From assembly GCF_030704535.1 (NCBI RefSeq), contig NC_081811.1, forward strand, positions 2,181,501 to 2,245,500: a stretch of DNA of 64,000 nt, given 5' to 3'. Origin of the DNA: Vitis vinifera. Lineage: Eukaryota > Streptophyta > Magnoliopsida > Vitales > Vitaceae. This document shows, one piece after another, positions 40,905 through 53,126 of the stretch. The position numbers and the translations under genes are program-made. Within the stretch, counting starts at the first letter, position 1, and the number at the start of each line of letters is the position of its first letter. The notes below the pieces were generated by a model, which saw only the letters and a program-made list of their open reading frames with translations, made no database searches and had not been told where the DNA came from.

Positions 40905-42238
40905 TATTATATTGTTTGTACAGTAGTTTTGGCAAGATTCTTGATAACTGTAACCATCTTTGGGATTCAGACCATGAAATATAAACAGTGAAAGATGTGA
41001 TTCATGCCCATCGTCCATCCTCATTTATATTTTCAAAAATATTATTACTTTCATATGTCCTTTTCACAACCTGCATATGAACCTTCCAAAATTTTAATAT
41101 TTAAAAAAAAAAATTAACCACCCTTCTTTTTATTTTAATTTTAAATTTTCATTAAAACGAGTGTTATACTATAGCCCATATAAGATAAGAGATAAAATTC
41201 TTCGATTCCTATTAATCTTATAAGTGTGTTTTAAAATTGTGAAAATTTTTTAGGTTTAATTCTTAATAATAAAAAATAAGATATTTTTAGATAATATTTT
41301 ATAGTTGTTTTCTATTATTTTAACTTGTTTTTTTAAAATTATTTTAAAAAATAATTATAGAAACATAGAATGATTAAAAATAAAATATTAAATATAAAAA
41401 TTATTTTTAAAGTATATTTAAATATGTTAAAAAAATTTTACATTTTCAAATAAATTTTTGTTTTACAAAACATGAAAAAACAATTTTCAAAAATTATTCT
41501 TAGAAACCGTTTTTTAGAAACCTTTTTGAAAATAATTATCAAATAAACCTAAATACTATATTTTTTTAAGAAATTGTACAAACGTATGAATTTTTATTTA
41601 GTTGACATGACTTTGGTCAAATCATACTAAAACAACAATACTATAATTTTTATTTATTATTTTTGACACATATCAAGCTTTCAACTACTATTAACTTGGA
41701 AAATCAATTAAAAACTAAGGCATTATTTATTTATTTTATTTCAAATCTAAAATTAAGATATTTTAAAGAATAATAAATCTTGTATCTAAAATTTGAATTC
41801 TACCTCTATACCAAACTTAGATCAATCCAAACCTCAAGTAAATAAAAATATCACTTAAATACTATTCATGATGTACAATAAATGAAGGTTGTTGGATTTA
41901 AACCTTCTAGACAGTCAAACAATCAACATGTTTTGCCTTAATTATCATGGGGTAAATTTCCCATTATGGAAAACAAAAATGCCTAATGGACAAAGAAATT
42001 AATTGGTCAAAATTGAATTGATGTGGGAAAATTTCCCATTATGGAAAACCCAAAAAAAAAAAAAAAAAAAAGAAAAGAAAATGTGGTTAAGTGAATGGGG
42101 GTGATGCAAATTTGACCTCCTACCAGGGTTTGTGGGTGGAAGACATGGGATGGTCTCAATCCAAATTGGGGGGTACTTTTAACATGGACCTCTCATGTTT
42201 ACCCTTGACTTTTAGGCCATAAAGGTAAATGGAATCAA

Positions 42239-42287
42239 GCCCCCCACCTCCACCTCCACCTCCACCCCCCACACACACACCCACACT
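42239..42287. repeat. (CCACCT)n / (CA)n low-complexity patch
   Basis: Imperfect CCACCT units followed by a short CA run, seen directly. The antisense ORF across it encodes a Val/Glu repeat and is judged an artefact of the repeat. Confidence 0.9.
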
Positions 42288-43422
42288 CTTTCATTCTTGG
42301 AGGGCTCCCTCAGCTTGGCTTTGCCCACACCCCATTTGATTCTTTTATGCCTCCCAAGAATCAAATAAAGCTTAGCTTCCAAGCCTAATGAAGCAAGTTC
42401 CTCCACACAAAAAGGAGCCCTTTCTCACCTTCTTTTCCCCACACCAACCCACATTTTCATGGAAAGCAAAAGCAAACTGCATCCTATGCTTCTCCCTTTT
42501 GTTTTGATGTCAAATACCCAAAAAGAAAATAAAAATAAAAATTAATCCTTCTAGAAATGGACACATAAGTAGATCATTTAGAGATTAGTAATTCCCTTTA
42601 GGTGTCCAAAATCAGAACATTATCTTATCCATCTAACTTATAAGTTAAATTGCACTCTCTTCTTCCTACACTTGGAGTTTGGGAATAAAGGAGGCAAGAT
42701 TTCGAATTAACTATACTTGCAATAATGCAAACATTAGTATTATTCTGATCCCTCCATATCTTTAGAAGATAAAATTTATCAATTTTATTTATTATAAAAA
42801 AATTTAATATGAAATGAATGTTACTCTATGCTTTGAATACGATATGATTTCCCAAATAAAAAATTATTACGATAATTAAAAGTCATTCGATTAATTACAG
42901 ATAAAAATTCATTTTCATCTTGTGCCATCGATATAGGTTTTTAATTTTTTTCAAAACATATATGTTGAAGAATCCATGAGCATTTTCAATCTAGTTGAAG
43001 AAATTATAAGCTTTTAATGCTAATCATATGCTTTTATCATCAATAAGCTTGTATATTTTAATAAGTTTTTAAATAATTTTTTTTAACAAGGTATAATAAA
43101 TAAATTCCTCACATTTTGTAAAAAAAAAATAAAAAATAAAAAAATATTTTGTAGGATGAGAAAAAAAAAAAAAAGCAATAAATAGGAAAGCCCATGAGTC
43201 CATGACCATATATTAATGAAAGAAAGATTTGTTTTTACACTTTTGAGCAAAATTTGTGGGGAACAAATACACCAAAGCCCTTTACAAACCCAAGCTTTTG
43301 AGGGAAGAGATGTGGAGAGCCGAGCCGAACAAGGAGGAGAGAACAACCGGCGGCTGAAACGTCGTCGTTTCGAGCGTCTCTTTAGTCTTTAGTCTTTAGG
43401 TGGTGGTAAGAGTATCGTCGGC

Positions 43423-43563
43423 ATGTGCGCATTAGAAGGTTTAGGTGGCCACAACGACAACAACCTCAGACGCACTGTGGTGGAGCGTGGGTCCCACACA
43501 CCTTCCATTCCTCGCCTCCTAGCCAACGAAAGAGGCTCCCCTTTTGTGGCCCCCACCACCTAA
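43423..43563 (+). CDS. Possible small ORF, 46 aa, doubtful
   Basis: An ATG-initiated ORF beginning MCALEGLGGHNDNNLRR and ending FVAPTT lies inside a ~350-bp GC-richer island in otherwise very AT-rich DNA. It is preceded by three tandem TTTAGTCTT-like words. No homology is recognised. It could be a real short peptide gene, an upstream ORF of an unseen transcript, or chance. Confidence 0.2.
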   Translation: MCALEGLGGHNDNNLRRTVVERGSHTPSIPRLLANERGSPFVAPTT

Positions 43564-44753
43564 CAACGCTTTCCTACTGTGCATTGCCCCTACACACATG
43601 GCATCCGATGCTTCGTCCATGTCATTGCCAACTTGGTCACTCCTAATTACCCTTATGCCCCTACCCTTCTTATCATAATTTTTATTATTAATCATCATCT
43701 ATTTTTATTTTCGTTTTAAAATAAAAAAATCATATGAAGGTAGAAAAATTTATAAAATGTCTTTAAAAATTATTTGTAATAATTTTTTTTAATCCATTTT
43801 AAAAGTAATTTTTTTAAAATTATTTTCTCAATATGTTATTTTTTATTTTAGAAATAAAAAAAAGGATGTGAATCAAAGTTGACACCTTTCTCAAAAAGCA
43901 TTTTTTAATGCTTATGAAAACATTTTCTTGTCAAAATTGGGTATTCCATGAATTTTTTAAAATTATTTAGGTAATTACTTGATAAATATTTTTTCTAAAA
44001 ATCAATTTTTATTGTGTAGTATATTACCAAAAATACTTTTATAAATTTATATCTAAATACTAAATAATTTTTAAAAAACTTTTCTAATGAAAAATATTAC
44101 TAAAAAAAAATTTAAATCATAAATACTTAAATTAACTTTTTACTTATTTGACTCACATTTTTATAAATAAAATGATTAATAATTTGAATTAAGATGATAC
44201 TATAAATTATTTAATTAAATTAAATATATTAAAGTTTGTGCCTAAGGTAAATATGGCAGAAAAGAAAACATTTTTAACGGATTCAAATCATGTAAGAATA
44301 TTAATTCTACATGTCTTAATTTGTCATTTCATGACATTTCATAGATAAATTTTGATGACATTACCATGTAATAAATGCATCATAATTAATTAAATTTTAT
44401 TGAGGGTTTATTTTTCTTGTAAAAATTAAGGAGTTGACTGGCATTAATTATGCCTAATTATGGCAGGTTTAAAAAGTTACTTTTTATGGTTTATTTATTA
44501 TTTTTTTATTTTTTAAATTTATTTTGTATTATTGCATGGCCTCGGCTCACTAATTTCCACGTGCAAAATTTGCCCCAAAAAAAAACACCAAACGGTTTTG
44601 GTGGGTCTAGGGGCAGATGCGTACTTTCACATGGTCACGGTGCTTACCATTCTCCCCAACCCAACAAACGTTCAGTTCAATTTGCCACGTCAGGAGTCCG
44701 TCAGGTGCCATGGCGACAAGTGGGTTCCATGGGTACGGACATCGCAAATCAAA

Positions 44754-44761
44754 TATAAATA
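44754..44761 (+). promoter_or_regulatory. TATA box of the ALKBH10B-like gene
   Basis: TATAAATA lies 200 bp upstream of the ATG at 44954. The sequence after it becomes GC-richer and is probably the 5' leader. Inferred from sequence and position. Confidence 0.5.
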
Positions 44762-44874
44762 GTTCCGGAAACCACAGCACTCGGAACCAACCCTCGCTTT
44801 CATCTTCCGATTTCCCTCTTCGTATTCCGATATTTTCACCGATATTCGGCCGTTGAAGCTCCAGAAACTGTGCA

Positions 44875-44932
44875 ATATACCGTTGGGAGCATTTTGGGTA
44901 CGACTACGATATACCGTTGGGAGCATTTCGGG
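44875..44932 (+). repeat. 24-bp direct repeat in the 5' leader
   Basis: ATATACCGTTGGGAGCATTT followed by TGGG (44875-44898) recurs at 44909-44932 with one mismatch, a 34-bp period, just upstream of the ATG. Confidence 0.9.
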
Positions 44933-44953
44933 AGTGGTATTTGAGAAGCAGTG

Positions 44954-47900
44954 ATGCCGGCGGGGCCAGTATCGGCGTACGAGAAAGCTCCGATGGGACA
45001 GGGGATGGTGCCGGTGTCTGTGCCGGTACAGATGCCGGCGGCGCCAGAGTCATTCGCGAAGGACGCGATTATCGCGTGGTTCAGAGGGGAATTCGCGGCG
45101 GCGAACGCGATGATCGACACACTCTGCAACCACCTGGCTCAGCTGACAGGCGGCGTCGGATCGGAGTACGAGAAGGTGTTCGCTGCCATTCATCTCAGGC
45201 GCTTGAATTGGATCCCGATCCTTCAGATGCAAAAATACCACTCGATTGCTGATGTGGCGATCGAGCTCCAGAATGTTCTTGACAAGAAGACGGAGAACGT
45301 TGGAGGAGCTGAAGGTGTGAAAATAAGTGAGGAAGCAATGGAGGTTTGTTTGGAAGGGAAGAAAGAGAAGGGAACCGATGAGGAAGTGATGAAAAGTAAT
45401 GGAAATGTTGATGGCGATGAGGTGGTAGTAGAAGAAGAGGACTCGCCGGACAGTGACATTACTGATTCAGGTAAGCGCTTTTCAATCTTAAAGTTCTGTT
45501 TGATATCAAAAGGTTTTTTTTTTTTTTTTCTCACGTTTTTATGCGATTGAGAAGTTCCGTTGGTAAAGTAGCGTTTTTGCCAATTTTGTGATTGTTCTTG
45601 GAATTTGTGACGCCTAATCTAAAAGCGGTTATTCAGATTTTAATTTTCCGAATGCTAAGCTTCGCAGCTGTGCAGGTAATCATCTTGTTTCAGTCCACGC
45701 TTTGTTTGGTTGCTGAGAAAAACGGAAGGAAATTGATTGCGATTTTAAACATGTGTTTTCACTGTTTCGAAGCGGAGAAATATTAAAAAAAACAAGCATA
45801 AAAATTTTATTTTCTATTTTTCCTCTTTTTTTTTCTCACAATTTTCTAAATGCTATGGTTCCTAGCTGCTTTGCAGGAATTCATTTTGTTTCAGAACACG
45901 CTTTGTTTGGTTGCTGAAAACGGAAGGAAATTGATTGCGATTTAAAACATGTGTTTTCATTGTTCCGAAGCAAGGAATAATAAAAACCAAACATAAAATT
46001 TTGTATTTTATTTTATTTTTTCCTTTTTCTCCTCAATTTTCTCATCAACCAAACAGGGACAATAAGTCCGGCACAAGTTTTTCCTCCTGAGATCCGTGAT
46101 TCAGAGCCGATTGCAAACACTCGGCATTTATCAGACTCGTGAGAGTCTTAAATCCTTCCAACAATTTGAAGCAATTTGAATTTTCTTTCTGTTGAATTCA
46201 ACATTTCTGGTTTCTAGCGGTATATGCCATTTTGATCCGTTGTTCTTGCTTCCGATAATTCAAACTTGGGTCCCAAAAAGATTGAAGATTCCAGAGTTCG
46301 AATACTTCTCAATAATTCGGATTTAGTTTAATCTTTCTTCAAAAGAAAAAAATCGATGACATATAAAAAAATAAAAAATAAAATAATACAACGAGGCTGA
46401 TATTTTCCCGAGGTTTGAGTGGGGTTTGGGTTTTTCGAGGTCTAGAAAGGTTGGCAGCATCCGGTGTTACAGTTAGTTTCGGGAGAATACGATTACGCAG
46501 ATGATGCCTCGGGATGTGTGCGTGATGATTTAATCCTAATTCTGAACCGTTTGATGGCAATCAAACGTCATAGCTGGTTTTTGTTGATTTTGTCTGGTGG
46601 GTTTGGAGCTTTGACATCTTTGTGCTGTGATCCCAATTCCAATTGTATTTGAGTTCTGTATTGACTGGACCGAGTTGCCGGGTCAACTCTTTGGTCCTGA
46701 TCAGGAATACCTATTGGTTGGTGGGTGGGGGGTGGGTGCGTGTGTCACTGTGACCCCAAAAAAAAAAAAAAGAAGAAAAAGCGGAATTTAAAACTATGAT
46801 GATATGGTGTTTGGACACTAGGGTTAGTTGTCCGAGATCTGGATACCGTACCCTATCGTACTTTCCGCTTTGGTCTCTCTTTTGGTTTTTTTTGTCGCAC
46901 ACTAACACGGGGCTAGAAACTAGAAAGTAATTAGGTAGTGGGCTTTTCTTTCTTTCTTTCTTTTTTCTAAAGGGAGCATCAAACAATTCCACGGGGCTAG
47001 AAGGTGCTTGGAAATTGTTTGAGAAAAGTAAAATCAAAAGGAAAGTATTTTGAATAGTAAAATTAGTTATAATTTTTTTTCTAGCAATGAGAAGATTTTT
47101 GGATCATGAATCCCTCTTCTGCTAAACACAATTGTTTGGAATGCAGGGTCTCAAGATGTGCAGCCAACAACAGAATGCACAGAATCCCAGCCTACGTCAG
47201 AAAATATTGGGATTTGTGGTAACCATGAAGAGTGCGGGGGGCGTTCAACGCAGATCAAGTTAACAAAAGGTTTCGTAGCCAAGGAGCCAGTGAAGGGGCA
47301 CATGGCGAGTTCTTTCTTTCAGAATTTAAAGCACATTGTTTCTTTAAAGAAAATGGAGTCCGGGGAATAGATAGATATCCAATAGTTTATCACGGGCTCT
47401 CCCTTTATTTCAAGGCGGTTGCGTGAATCCCAACCTAGTCACGCAACTCATTACATGGGTGTCACCCATAATGTCGTTAGAAAAATATCATGCGAATTAA
47501 TTGCAGGCGCTGATTAAAGTTTGATGTTTTGTTTCATTTAGCAGTGTTTGATTCAGCATCAATTTTGACCGGCGCTTGTGGGCCAATTTTATTGTTCTTT
47601 TAGCTGATTTACATGAGTAAGACCGCCAGTATGAAATTTTATATCACCTGGTGCGTGTCTGAAAGTGGGGCCCCAAAGTGTTGAAGGAATGGGAGAGCTC
47701 ATAGCAAGAGGTAGGATACCATCATCATAGGTGGACTGTAAAACGAACTACCAAATGACTATTGCTTGTAACTGGCAGGTGAATGTTGTGAAAGGGCTAA
47801 AGCTGTACGAGAACGTATTCACTGTTCCAGAGCTTGCTAAGCTGTCTTATTTTGTGGATGAACTCCGTATTGCTGGCCAGAATGGAGAACTCTCAGGTGA

Positions 47901-49677
47901 GCCCTCATTCTAAAGCATTTTTCTGCTATAATTTGTTCAATTTTTCATAATTTAGCCATTAATCCTGTTTCGATCCTCTTCCGGATCCGCCATATTTCTT
48001 GCATAAACACGATGATTGTCAAAATTAAAGGCACTTTGTGGGTGTACTTTCTGTGGCTTCTCTGCAATTGCTTGTTGCAATTGGGTTCACAATATTACTT
48101 GCCACTTTTTGGTTCCTTGTCTTTAACATGCTGATTGTCTTATAAGTTGGCAATGGAATGGCTTGCTTAGTGAAGTAATGATTACTGAAATTGTTCCAAA
48201 ATCTTCCTTGGAACATCTAAGTGAATCTTCTCTGGATGAATATAGGTGAGACCTTTATCTTATACAACAAACAGATCAAGGGAAACAAGAGAGAGTTGAT
48301 TCAGTTCGGGGTTCCAATTTTTGGACAGATAAGCGAAGGATGTAAGCATCAATTCAATAAGATTTCTATGTTCTAATAGATTCTATGTTGTGCTTCCTAA
48401 AATCTGTGATTGAATCCTCAATTATCAATAATAATACTGCCCTGCATCTTCTATGGAGATTTGTGACTGGAATATTTGTCTTTATAGGTAATGGGGAGCC
48501 TATTCCAGCCCTTCTCCAAAATGTCATTGATCACCTGATTCAATGGGAACTAATACCAGAGTATAAGAAACCAAACAATTGCATTATCAACTTCTTTGAT
48601 GAGGTATAGTTAGCTTTGCTGCATCATCATTTTCACTATTCTCTTTTATTTTTTGTTCAAACACGGTTTAGGAAAGGGCATTTCTCATCCTTATGCCTGT
48701 ATTATGAACCCAAACTTTGGATGGTAATTTTGTTTCTACAAGAGAACTAAAATCAATATGCTTCTTTTATGCAGGGGGAATATTCACAACCTTTTCTGAA
48801 GCCACCTCATTTGGAGCAACCAATATCTACTCTTCTCCTCTCTGAATCAACAATGGCTTTTGGACGTGTTCTTGGAAGTGACAATGATGGAAACTTTAAA
48901 GGGCCATTCATGCTTACACTGAAGGAAGGGTATGTTCAAAGAAAAAATTGTATTGATTTACACATTTATGATTTTTGGGATTACAGAAATCGAAATACAA
49001 CCTATAAGACCTAAATGAGAGGTTGACGCTAAAAAATGGAGATTCTAGAAATAGCTTTCACTTACATTTCTTCTTTCAATAAATGTCCATCATCAGCATC
49101 GCATAGTCCTCTAAACACATAAGTTGGTATATCATATAACCATAATTTCTTATTGCTTTGCAGGTCTCTTATAGTCATGAGAGGAAACAGTGCTGATATG
49201 GCAAGACATGTTATGTGTCCATCTTCAAACAAAAGGGTCAGCATCACATTCTTCAGAGTTCGGACAGAAACCAACAGAGACCAACTAACACCAGTAAACA
49301 AGGACCGGTCACAGGTAACCCCCCCCCTGACAAAAGCCATTACCCTGTGGCAACCAGGAGTTCCTACTGGATACACAATGCCAAGTGGAGCTTTCAGTGG
49401 TTATGGAACGATGGATGTAATGCCCAAATGGGAAGTTGTTCGCGCTCCACTTGTCATGCTGGCCCCAGTAACCCCTATGGTGATGAGCCCCAGAAAGATG
49501 CAACAAAGTGGCACAGGTGTTTTCTTGCCCTGGGCAGTGAAATCAAGAAAACATGCAAAGCATCTTCCTCCACGTGCTCAACGAAGCCGGCTTCTTGCAT
49601 TACCTTCTACAGTTGATACACATGCAGCAGAGCCAACTTCTGAGCCATGCATCAGCGTTGAGGGAACAGCAGTATGA
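44954..49677 (+). CDS. ALKBH10B: ALKBH10B-type RNA N6-methyladenine demethylase, 7 exons, 557 aa
   Basis: Fe(II)/2-oxoglutarate dioxygenase of the AlkB family; the Arabidopsis homologue removes m6A from mRNA and affects flowering. Exons: 44954-45470, 47147-47304, 47779-47896, 48246-48341, 48488-48603, 48775-48929, 49164-49677, closing to 557 aa. The start is the ATG giving MPAGPVSAYEKAP; a GTG just before it is out of consideration. The dioxygenase core lies in exons 5-7: metal ligands are predicted as His347 and Glu349 in PPHLEQP (HxE rather than the usual HxD) and His402 in MARHVMCP, with Arg411 in KRVSITFFR a candidate 2-oxoglutarate contact. The acidic linker at about 125-172 and the long Pro/Met-rich tail look disordered. 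Intron 2 uses a GC donor. Intron 1 holds a ~200-bp tandem duplication. Confidence 0.92.
45640..46060 (+). repeat. ~200-bp tandem duplication in intron 1, with early-intron motifs
   Basis: Two similar units with a ~201-bp period. Each contains CTTTGTTTGGTTGCTGA followed by GGAAGGAAATTGATTGCGAT (45700 and 45901). An antisense copy of the same motif (CTCATCAACCAAACAGGGA) lies at about 46041-46059, so the block also has an inverted arrangement. Confidence 0.75.
47305..47778 (+). other. GC-AG intron (intron 2) of the ALKBH10B-like gene
   Basis: The exon ends CACATG and the intron starts GCGAGTTC; the acceptor is TGGCAG. This phase-0 junction gives GHM-VNVVKGLKL, which matches the family. The nearest downstream GT donors would add unrelated residues. 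GC donors are a small minority in plants. Confidence 0.75.
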
Positions 49678-52229
49678 GCTTATTCTAAGGCAGCTCCGAG
49701 GCCAAAGCAATACCAATCAACAGAGGTATTGCTCATGATCTCTTCCTCTGAAGATGCTTCTCTTCTTGTACACACAAGACCTCCGGTGCTGTTCAATGAT
49801 TTACCTTTTTCCTATTTTCTTCAGTAACTCTAGGTTCTGTTTATTGGTTTTTATACCTTTTCTTGGATGCCAATCATGCTAGGGTTCTAGAAACCATTGA
49901 GCTTTAAAGTTTTAAGGGAGTGTGAATAGCCTGAATAGGGGGTGGAATTTTGTATTGGCTACAAAGTTTTTTTAAATTGATCTCTTTTAAGGACACAGAG
50001 AAATTTCTGGTTGCATATTTTGCTGAAATGGTATCTGAATTAAGCTTTTATGGATGACGCTAGGTTATGTAGATATTTTGGAAACTTCTACATTACACGA
50101 TATGCCATTTGTTCTTTTACTTATTACCCAATTCATCAATGTTACTGTTGCATGGCAATCTACGCAGCTGTTCTTTGTTTTGTTTGCGCTCAACTAAGAT
50201 TCACAATGGGATGATGTGATTGTCATTAAAATAAAAACCGCGTTTGCGGTCCTCATTAAGTCTTCATCCTCAAGTGAGTCACATGAGTAAGTAACTTCAG
50301 GATGGATAAAGTACTTCCATTGCCATTCTGCTTTCCTTCATAGCAGTTGCTTCATCTGCCATAGCTAGACATCTCCTTGTAGTGTTTTGGAGCTTCATAT
50401 GTTTCAATAGACTTATTATCTATAGGTTTCTTTTCAGTTCATAAGAAGTGTCCTAGGGGAATATAATTCTTGGCTATGCCTCATATAGATGCCTGTCATC
50501 ATCATAGCTGCATAGGTTTCTTTTCATTCCATAAGGACCATTAGGAATGCCATTTTCGGCTGTGCCAAGATAAAAACCTGTCTCACCTTGCAGTGATAGT
50601 AAAGGAAGGGGGTGGCGCCTATTCTGGTAGTAAAAAAGAGGTTTCTGAAGACTACATCAGAGTGGTAATCAGTCAGCTTCTGAGCAGCAGCCATTGGTGT
50701 TGAATAGTGTGTGCATTAATTGAAAAGTGTTTAAATGTGGGAGGTCCAATTTACTGCATACCAAATTTACATGAAATGCTAAGAAGGCATGATAGGACCA
50801 CAACCAAGAGGGAAAATAATATACAGTAATGGTAAAAGATAGCAAACCTTAGGACTGGTTTCCTATGGAAACATTGAGTAATGCTTTCATCCTTCTGGGA
50901 TATTGGTTGGGCTCCAATTAACCAAAATGCAGGTATTTATTTATTTTTATTTCTTTTTCTACTCAACCATCTTCTTCTTCATCTTTTCCCCTCCCTCTCT
51001 GGAGAATGGCCTGTGAATTTGCAAAAATTTGTCTGCATTAGCAAGAGTTTTTTAGGTGATAGTATCAATTTTCATGACATCTTGTAGAAGCCCTTGAAAA
51101 AATTTGCAAGTTATCATCTAGATATAGGACCATCCATTGTTGCCCAACATTCAGGGAGATCATTGGAGTCTTAAGGGGTTCTTGGTAGAAGCATTTTCTT
51201 GTTTAGATTCCTTACTTTGGTCTCTCTTTTTTCTAGGATGCGCCTATTGCAAATGTCTATTACTTTGTTTGACATCCCAACCAGATCAGACTTTATGAGT
51301 ATGGGATTCCCATAAACCAGCTGCACCATTTTCTGACTGAGTGGCTTGCCAAAAACCTTTTGGCAACTTCCAGGTAAGGATAAGCAAGGGTGTGAGAAAT
51401 TGTTTTCGCTTTTAAGTATTCATAGGCGATAATTGGAAGTTAACTTAGGATCTAAATATTTATAATTATCACCATATTTATAAGAAATTAAATCGAACAT
51501 CAGATTGTTTAAATAAGACAAGTATTTGTAACATAGAATCTATTTATTTGGAAGTCAAATGTTCCTAGAGATGTTATAAAATTTGGATTTGAAAATTATC
51601 ACAAAGTGAGATAGAAACCAGTTTGCTTTCGATCTTACATTCGGCCAATTTGCATATAAGTTCATGAGCTTGCAGTTTTGCAATGGCCTGAATAAGAATA
51701 TCCCACATCCCAGAGGTGTGACTAGATCATAAAAACTGCCCAGAACAACAAAATGAGATACCCCTCATTTGCATCATTTTCTTTCCCCTTTTTCTTTTTT
51801 GGGTGGGTTATGATTTATGGTTTAAGGGAGGTGCTTCATAGTTATGTTTTCATCCATGAAAGTCAACTCACAACCATGAGATACCACCAGAAAAAAGAGC
51901 ATAAACACCAGTAATTTCTCCCAAGGTTAAAGTTGAATATATATATAATCATCAGAATACATGCCTACAAACATTTGGAATTGTGATCAAGAACTGCATT
52001 TGATGGATTTTACCAACACCAAGAATAACCTTTCCACCATTTAAAAGAAAATGTGGCAGTGACCAAGTTCAACATATATAACATAATCTGTTAATGCAGC
52101 ATCCTAGGGGAAAAGGAAAAGGAGTAGAAAATCAGACACCATATGCTTCCAAGTCATGTTGAACATGTTGATCAAAGTAACCATATCCTGGGAATTTGAT
52201 AGCAAATGAAATGATCATCAACAAAACTC

Positions 52230-52690
52230 AAATGTAGAAGTTGCAACCCTAATACGCAATTACAATCAAGAAAAACAAGTAGAAGAAACTCGGGCATAAG
52301 TTGCTTCTAGCTAACATCAAACATGTGAGTAATAGGCACTGTTTCTAGGATTTGTGAAAGAAGTACAATGTTCCAAGTTCCAACTAATAACAAGGGAAAG
52401 AGCTTCCATTAAACACTCCAAACTACAAGTTGCAAGCCAAATATATAATACAATCGATCAAAATGCATGTTCAGAAGTACATTGTCCTAAACAATGACAT
52501 GTCAAAGGTCTACCAGTAGAAACTCCAAACTACAAGTTGCAAGCCTAATATACAGTGACAACAACTCAAAATGCTTATAAAACACATGAATGATAGCTAC
52601 TAGCAAAGGAATATCGTCCCCACAAAACTACATGTGAAAGAAGTGTCAAGAAAACCTCAGGCTACAAGTTGCAAGCCTAATGTACAGCCA
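52230..52690. repeat. Diverged repeats with the core CTACAAGTTGCAAGCCTAAT
   Basis: The core word occurs at about 52233 (degenerate), 52422, 52529 and 52662, with related flanks (AACTCCAAA before it, AATATACA after it). Spacing is irregular, 107-189 bp. This is probably an old tandem array. Confidence 0.6.
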
Positions 52691-52754
52691 AATCAGCCCA
52701 CAATGGAAAAACAGTTAGGTTTTGTTCTTCCAGAACCCATCAGCCATTCACCCT

Positions 52755-52870
52755 AAAATTTTTTGCTTTCATAGGTAATCGGAGAATATATTAAGCAGCA
52801 CCCAACAAAAAGGAGTGCACCGTATGTACACTCAGCCAACCCTACAAATGATCTGCAAGCTATATAATTC
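52755..52870 (-). mobile_element. Possible LINE 3'-end relic
   Basis: TTTCATAGGTAATCGGAGAA, then ATATATTAAGCAGCACCCAA, resembles the 3' end of the SP1-intron LINE, which starts TTTTGATAGGTAAAAATAAT and continues with a similar ATATTAAGAAG word. Short and diverged, so uncertain. Confidence 0.3.
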
Positions 52871-53126
52871 AATATCTCTCATGATAAAAATAGAGAGGAG
52901 GATAGAAGGAAGAGAAACAAGAAAGCTAAAATATTCAAACTGATGGATGGACACAAATGTTATTGACAATGTTGGAAAAGAACCCTTCAAATTCTAGCAT
53001 TACATTCACATATTTGCATTTATAAACGAAGGAACAAGGAAAAACAATATCCCAAACTATGTAAATGATGGGGGAAAGTAGAATGGAATGCAATGAATTC
53101 AAGCATTTATGAACTTGATATGTACA

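Larger units (their letters stand above)
37611..44752. other. 7-kb gene-poor stretch
   Basis: AT-rich, with long poly-A/T tracts, a (GA)n microsatellite at 40.9 kb, a (CCACCT)n patch at 42.2 kb and only short, compositionally biased ORFs. Two islands of higher GC, near 42200-42480 and 43290-43660, could belong to a small or non-coding transcript, but no protein family is recognised. The ORFs here of 60-130 codons lack recognisable domains. Confidence 0.5.
49678..53126. other. Convergent intergenic region
   Basis: Contains the 3' UTR of the ALKBH10B-like gene at its left and the BSD gene's 3' UTR at its right. A run of diverged repeats lies at 52.2-52.7 kb and a possible LINE 3'-end relic near 52760. 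No coding gene is recognised; the short ORFs are not conserved-looking. Confidence 0.5.

Noticed and set aside
40719-41024. 101-codon minus-strand ORF with a long Leu-Ser run
   Set aside because: Produced by the (GA)n microsatellite.
42212-42406. Minus-strand ORF with a Val-Glu repeat
   Set aside because: Produced by the (CCACCT)n patch; no homology recognised.
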